Shown here piece by piece: positions 61,156 through 64,000 of a DNA stretch of 64,000 bases. The stretch is from Actinobacillus sp. (GTDB lineage Bacteria > Pseudomonadota > Gammaproteobacteria > Enterobacterales > Pasteurellaceae): positions 62,001 to 126,000 of the forward strand of contig JAHHQX010000001.1 in NCBI GenBank assembly GCA_020026155.1, in the 5' to 3' direction. A program made the translations under genes and the position numbers. The notes beneath the pieces were generated by a model. That model was not told the DNA's origin. It ran no database searches and was given only the letters and a program-made list of their open reading frames with translations. Position 1 is the stretch's first letter. The number at the start of each line of letters is the position of its first letter.

Positions 61156-62634
61156 TTAAATCACGACGACATCAAATTGTTCTTGTGTATAGAATTGTTC
61201 CGTTTTAATTTGAATTTGTTTACCAATGAACACTTCAAGTTCAGCAAGCAATCCGTGGCATTCCTCGGTGATTAAATATTCCGCGACAGCGTGTGATGCA
61301 TAAACAATGAATTGTGTAGATTTATACAAGCGGTTAACACGAATAATTTCTCGGCTAATTTCATAGCAAACGGTTTCCACGCTTTTGACACTTCCACGCC
61401 CTTTACATGATGGACAAACGCAACATAACACATGTTCAAGACTTTCACGCGTACGCTTACGGGTCATTTCCACTAAACCGAGTTGCGTAAAGCCATTTAC
61501 GTTAGTTTTTACACGATCTTGGGCAAGTGCTTGTTTTAATGCGTCTAAAACACGTTCGCGATGGTCATCAGATTGCATATCAATAAAATCAATCAAAATC
61601 ATGCCACCTAGATTGCGTAATTGCAGTTGATGCGCGATAGCTTTGGTCGCTTCGATATTCGTATTAAAAATGGTTTCTTCAAGGTTGCGATGACCTACAA
61701 AAGCGCCAGTATTGATATCAATCGTGGTCATGGCTTCGGTTTGTTCAATAATAAGATAGCCACCTGATTTCAAATCTACGCGTGGTTGTAATGCCTGTTG
61801 AATACCTGATTCGACACTGTGTAAATCAAATAGAGGTTTTTCACCTTTATAATGATAAAGCTTATCCGTAAGCTGTGGCATAAAACTACGTGTAAATTTT
61901 TGTACATCGGCAAAACATTGTTGCGAATCGATATAGATAAGATCGAATTTTTTACCAATAAAATCGCGCAATAAACGTTGGGTTGGAGCTAATTCTTCAT
62001 AAAGAACAGCGGGCGCAGTTTTACGGGCTTTGCGTTCTAGGATTTTTCGCCATAAACGCTTTAAAAATTCTGCATCTTGAATCAGTTCTTCTTCACTTGC
62101 ACCTTCAGCCGCCGTGCGTACGATAAAACCACCGAGTTCATCACAAAATGGTAAAACGAGTTCTTTTAAACGATTACGTTCTTCTTCGCTTTCAATACGT
62201 TGCGATACGCCAACATGACTATTTTCTGGCATAAAGACAAGATAGCGCGAGGGAAGAGTAATGTCGGTTGTGAGTTTTGCACCTTTTGTTCCAAGCGGAT
62301 CTTTTACCACTTGAACAATAATATCCTGTCCTTCACGCACGAGTTCGCTGATATCTTTAGCAACAAATTGTTTTTTCTCATTTTCATCAACACATTCGGT
62401 ATGAGAAACGATGTCAGATACGTGTAAAAAGCCCGCTTTATCAAGACCAATATCAACAAAAGCTGATTGCATGCCAGGTAGCACGCGGGTCACTTTACCT
62501 TTATAAATATTGCTTACAATACCAAGCTTAGCTGTACGTTCGACATGAATTTCTTTGAGTGTTCCCGCCTCAACTAATGCTAGGCGAGTCTCATTTGGGG
62601 TAACATTTACCAATAATTCAACAGTATTCATCAT
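61156..62634 (-). CDS. rng: Ribonuclease G
   Basis: 492 residues. S1-like RNA-binding insert (GIVSNIYKGKVTRVLPGMQSA), catalytic DNase I-like region with metal residues (MTTIDINTGAFVG; GGMILIDFIDM) and a CxxC zinc link (CCVCPSCKGRGSV). Length fits RNase G, not RNase E. It trims 16S rRNA 5' ends and some mRNAs. Confidence 0.96.
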   Translation of the reverse strand: MMNTVELLVNVTPNETRLALVEAGTLKEIHVERTAKLGIVSNIYKGKVTRVLPGMQSAFVDIGLDKAGFLHVSDIVSHTECVDENEKKQFVAKDISELVREGQDIIVQVVKDPLGTKGAKLTTDITLPSRYLVFMPENSHVGVSQRIESEEERNRLKELVLPFCDELGGFIVRTAAEGASEEELIQDAEFLKRLWRKILERKARKTAPAVLYEELAPTQRLLRDFIGKKFDLIYIDSQQCFADVQKFTRSFMPQLTDKLYHYKGEKPLFDLHSVESGIQQALQPRVDLKSGGYLIIEQTEAMTTIDINTGAFVGHRNLEETIFNTNIEATKAIAHQLQLRNLGGMILIDFIDMQSDDHRERVLDALKQALAQDRVKTNVNGFTQLGLVEMTRKRTRESLEHVLCCVCPSCKGRGSVKSVETVCYEISREIIRVNRLYKSTQFIVYASHAVAEYLITEECHGLLAELEVFIGKQIQIKTEQFYTQEQFDVVVI

Positions 62635-62747
62635 TTTTATTCTTTTAAATCTAAAATCTTATCGCCTTAGTCTAACCAAAAGGGAAATAGAATAACAAGA
62701 ATAAATATTGTAGAATTCGGGTTTTTTATCATCTTTAAGTAATTTTT

Positions 62748-63734
62748 ATGACAAATAAACCAATTGATTTTAGACATTTTTATCAACAAATTGCATTAAG
62801 CCCGCTTTCACATTGGTTGGAAACCTTGCCTGCACAAATTCAACAGTGGGAAAAGCAACCCCATGGCGAATATGAAAAATGGCAAAAAGTGATTGATTTC
62901 CTACCTGAACTAGAAATTGAGGAAATTGATTTAAAAAATGCGGTTAAAGTAACTGGAAAAGCCCCCTTATCTTCGGGTGAAAAACAGCGGATTATTCATC
63001 ACCTGATGCAATTAAAACCTTGGCGAAAAGGTCCTTACCATTTACACGATATTCATGTGGATTGTGAATGGCGTAGTGATTTTAAATGGGATCGTTTATT
63101 GCCACATTTAGCTCCGTTAAAAGATCGCTTAATCTTGGATGTAGGGTGTGGGAGTGGTTATCACATGTGGCGAATGGTTGGCGAGGGCGCCAAAATGGTG
63201 GTGGGTATTGATCCGACAGCACTATTCCTTTGTCAATTCGAAGCAGTACGAAAATTTTTAAATAACGATCGCCGCGCCAATCTCATTCCATTAGGTATTG
63301 AAGAAATGCAACCGCTGGGTGTTTTTGATACCGTTTTCTCTATGGGTGTTTTATACCATCGTAAATCACCACTTGATCATCTTACGCAATTGAAAAATCA
63401 ATTAGCAAAAGGTGGGGAACTGGTTTTAGAAACATTGGTGGTTGATGGAGATGAGAATACTGTTCTTGTACCAATGGATCGCTATGCCAAAATGAAAAAC
63501 GTATATTTTATTCCGTCTGTAGCAGCATTGATTAAATGGCTCGAAAAAGTAGGATTTACGAATGTTCGTTGTGTAGATGTAGCTATTACTACAACCGAAG
63601 AACAGCGTAAAACAGAGTGGTTAGATAATGAAAGCTTAGCAGATTTCCTTAACCCTAATAACGAGTTACTAACCATTGAGGGGTATCAAGCACCAAAAAG
63701 AGCCGTTATATTGGCTAATAAGGCTAATAATTAG
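62748..63734 (+). CDS. cmoB: tRNA U34 carboxymethyltransferase CmoB
   Basis: 328 residues. It has SAM-binding LILDVGCGSGYHMWRMVGEG, the carboxy-SAM pocket around DPTALFLCQFEAVR and FSMGVLYHRKSPLDHL. It uses carboxy-SAM made by CmoA to form 5-carboxymethoxyuridine at the wobble base of several tRNAs. cmoA is not adjacent. Confidence 0.96.
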   Translation: MTNKPIDFRHFYQQIALSPLSHWLETLPAQIQQWEKQPHGEYEKWQKVIDFLPELEIEEIDLKNAVKVTGKAPLSSGEKQRIIHHLMQLKPWRKGPYHLHDIHVDCEWRSDFKWDRLLPHLAPLKDRLILDVGCGSGYHMWRMVGEGAKMVVGIDPTALFLCQFEAVRKFLNNDRRANLIPLGIEEMQPLGVFDTVFSMGVLYHRKSPLDHLTQLKNQLAKGGELVLETLVVDGDENTVLVPMDRYAKMKNVYFIPSVAALIKWLEKVGFTNVRCVDVAITTTEEQRKTEWLDNESLADFLNPNNELLTIEGYQAPKRAVILANKANN

Positions 63735-63866
63735 TAGATTTTTATATAAAAAATGATCTAAAAGGGGTTTTATTTTGTAGAAATTTGAGTAGAATCTGAA
63801 GTGCACATAACGTGTATTGTCCAATTCATAAACAGTAATTTCTTAATTATTTAAGAGGAAACTAAA

Positions 63867-64000
63867 ATGAAAAGAACTGCAATCGCATTAGCACTAGCAA
63901 CTATTGCTACTGCATCCGTACAAGCTGCACCTCAACCTAACACTTTCTATGCTGGGGCTCGTGCAGGTTGGGCTTCTACTCATCATGATGTAAAAAAACT
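63867..64000 (+). CDS. ompA: OmpA/P5-type outer-membrane protein (5' part, runs off the right edge)
   Basis: About 44 residues are visible. A signal peptide (MKRTAIALALATIATASVQA) is followed by APQPNTFYAGARAGWAST, the first strand of an OmpA-type eight-stranded barrel as in Haemophilus P5. The ribosome site AAGAGGAAAC is well placed. Confidence 0.9.
   Translation, partial: MKRTAIALALATIATASVQAAPQPNTFYAGARAGWASTHHDVKK

Noticed and set aside
1..64000. Use of DNA uptake sequences to name the species
   Set aside because: By eye I found no intact AAGTGCGGT and a single ACAAGCGGT (near 15828), but a manual scan is not reliable enough to support a species call.

Overview
This window is chromosomal DNA of a gamma-proteobacterium of the family Pasteurellaceae, most like Haemophilus. 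The evidence is an AT-rich genome, a type II-C CRISPR-Cas9 locus of the Neisseria/Haemophilus kind, Haemophilus-type housekeeping genes (fdxGHI-fdhE, thiBPQ under a TPP riboswitch, yjeM, cmoB, an OmpA/P5-type porin) and the tRNA genes. The species cannot be fixed from the sequence alone.

Layout. 1-441: 5' part of an mscS-type channel gene. 558-5323: type II-C locus, with a divergent tracrRNA driven by a near-consensus promoter, then cas9, a terminator, cas1 and cas2. 5536-12125: one CRISPR array of 13 repeats that has been split in two. A 5,754-bp IS1595-type transposon (6186-11939) sits inside what was a single 30-bp spacer. It has 23-bp terminal inverted repeats and an 8-bp target duplication, and it carries a transposase, a small passenger gene, a regulator and a BcgI-like restriction-modification operon. 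12119-12810: degenerate CRISPR repeats interleaved with tiny genes on the minus strand: two paralogous one-helix peptides and an amber-interrupted ORF. A further orphan repeat beside another tiny ORF lies at 16745-16909.

13031-45588 is mostly ordinary chromosome: nfeD-qmcA, a short trimeric autotransporter, cfa, tRNA-Val, a PCuAC-type copper protein, yccS, a copper module (copZ-like, copA, duplicated DUF305 protein), the formate dehydrogenase genes, dnaB-alr-pgi-phosphosugar mutase, thiBPQ, a lipoprotein, tRNA-Arg and asnS. 45804-53377 holds yjeM and a disturbed guaBA operon. A Doc-type gene lies between guaB and guaA. A 2.1-kb island bounded by a 53-bp duplication of the guaA 3' end carries an AAA-ATPase/TOPRIM gene broken at an A10 tract. 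53470-64000: birA, queF, a CDF transporter, moeB-moeA, folE, moaD-moaE, tldD, rng, cmoB and the start of an ompA-type gene.

How the parts fit. Defence functions cluster: CRISPR-Cas9, a restriction-modification operon borne on a transposon that landed in the array, and the guaA-linked ATPase/TOPRIM island. The formate dehydrogenase genes (fdxGHI, fdhE, fdhD) and the molybdopterin genes (moeA, moeB, moaD, moaE) serve one enzyme system. A family of intergenic palindromes with a ggcgtg end and covarying stems recurs across the window.

The most notable structures are the transposon-split CRISPR spacer and the degenerate CRISPR repeats that have become neighbours, and perhaps promoters or guides, of tiny membrane-peptide genes.
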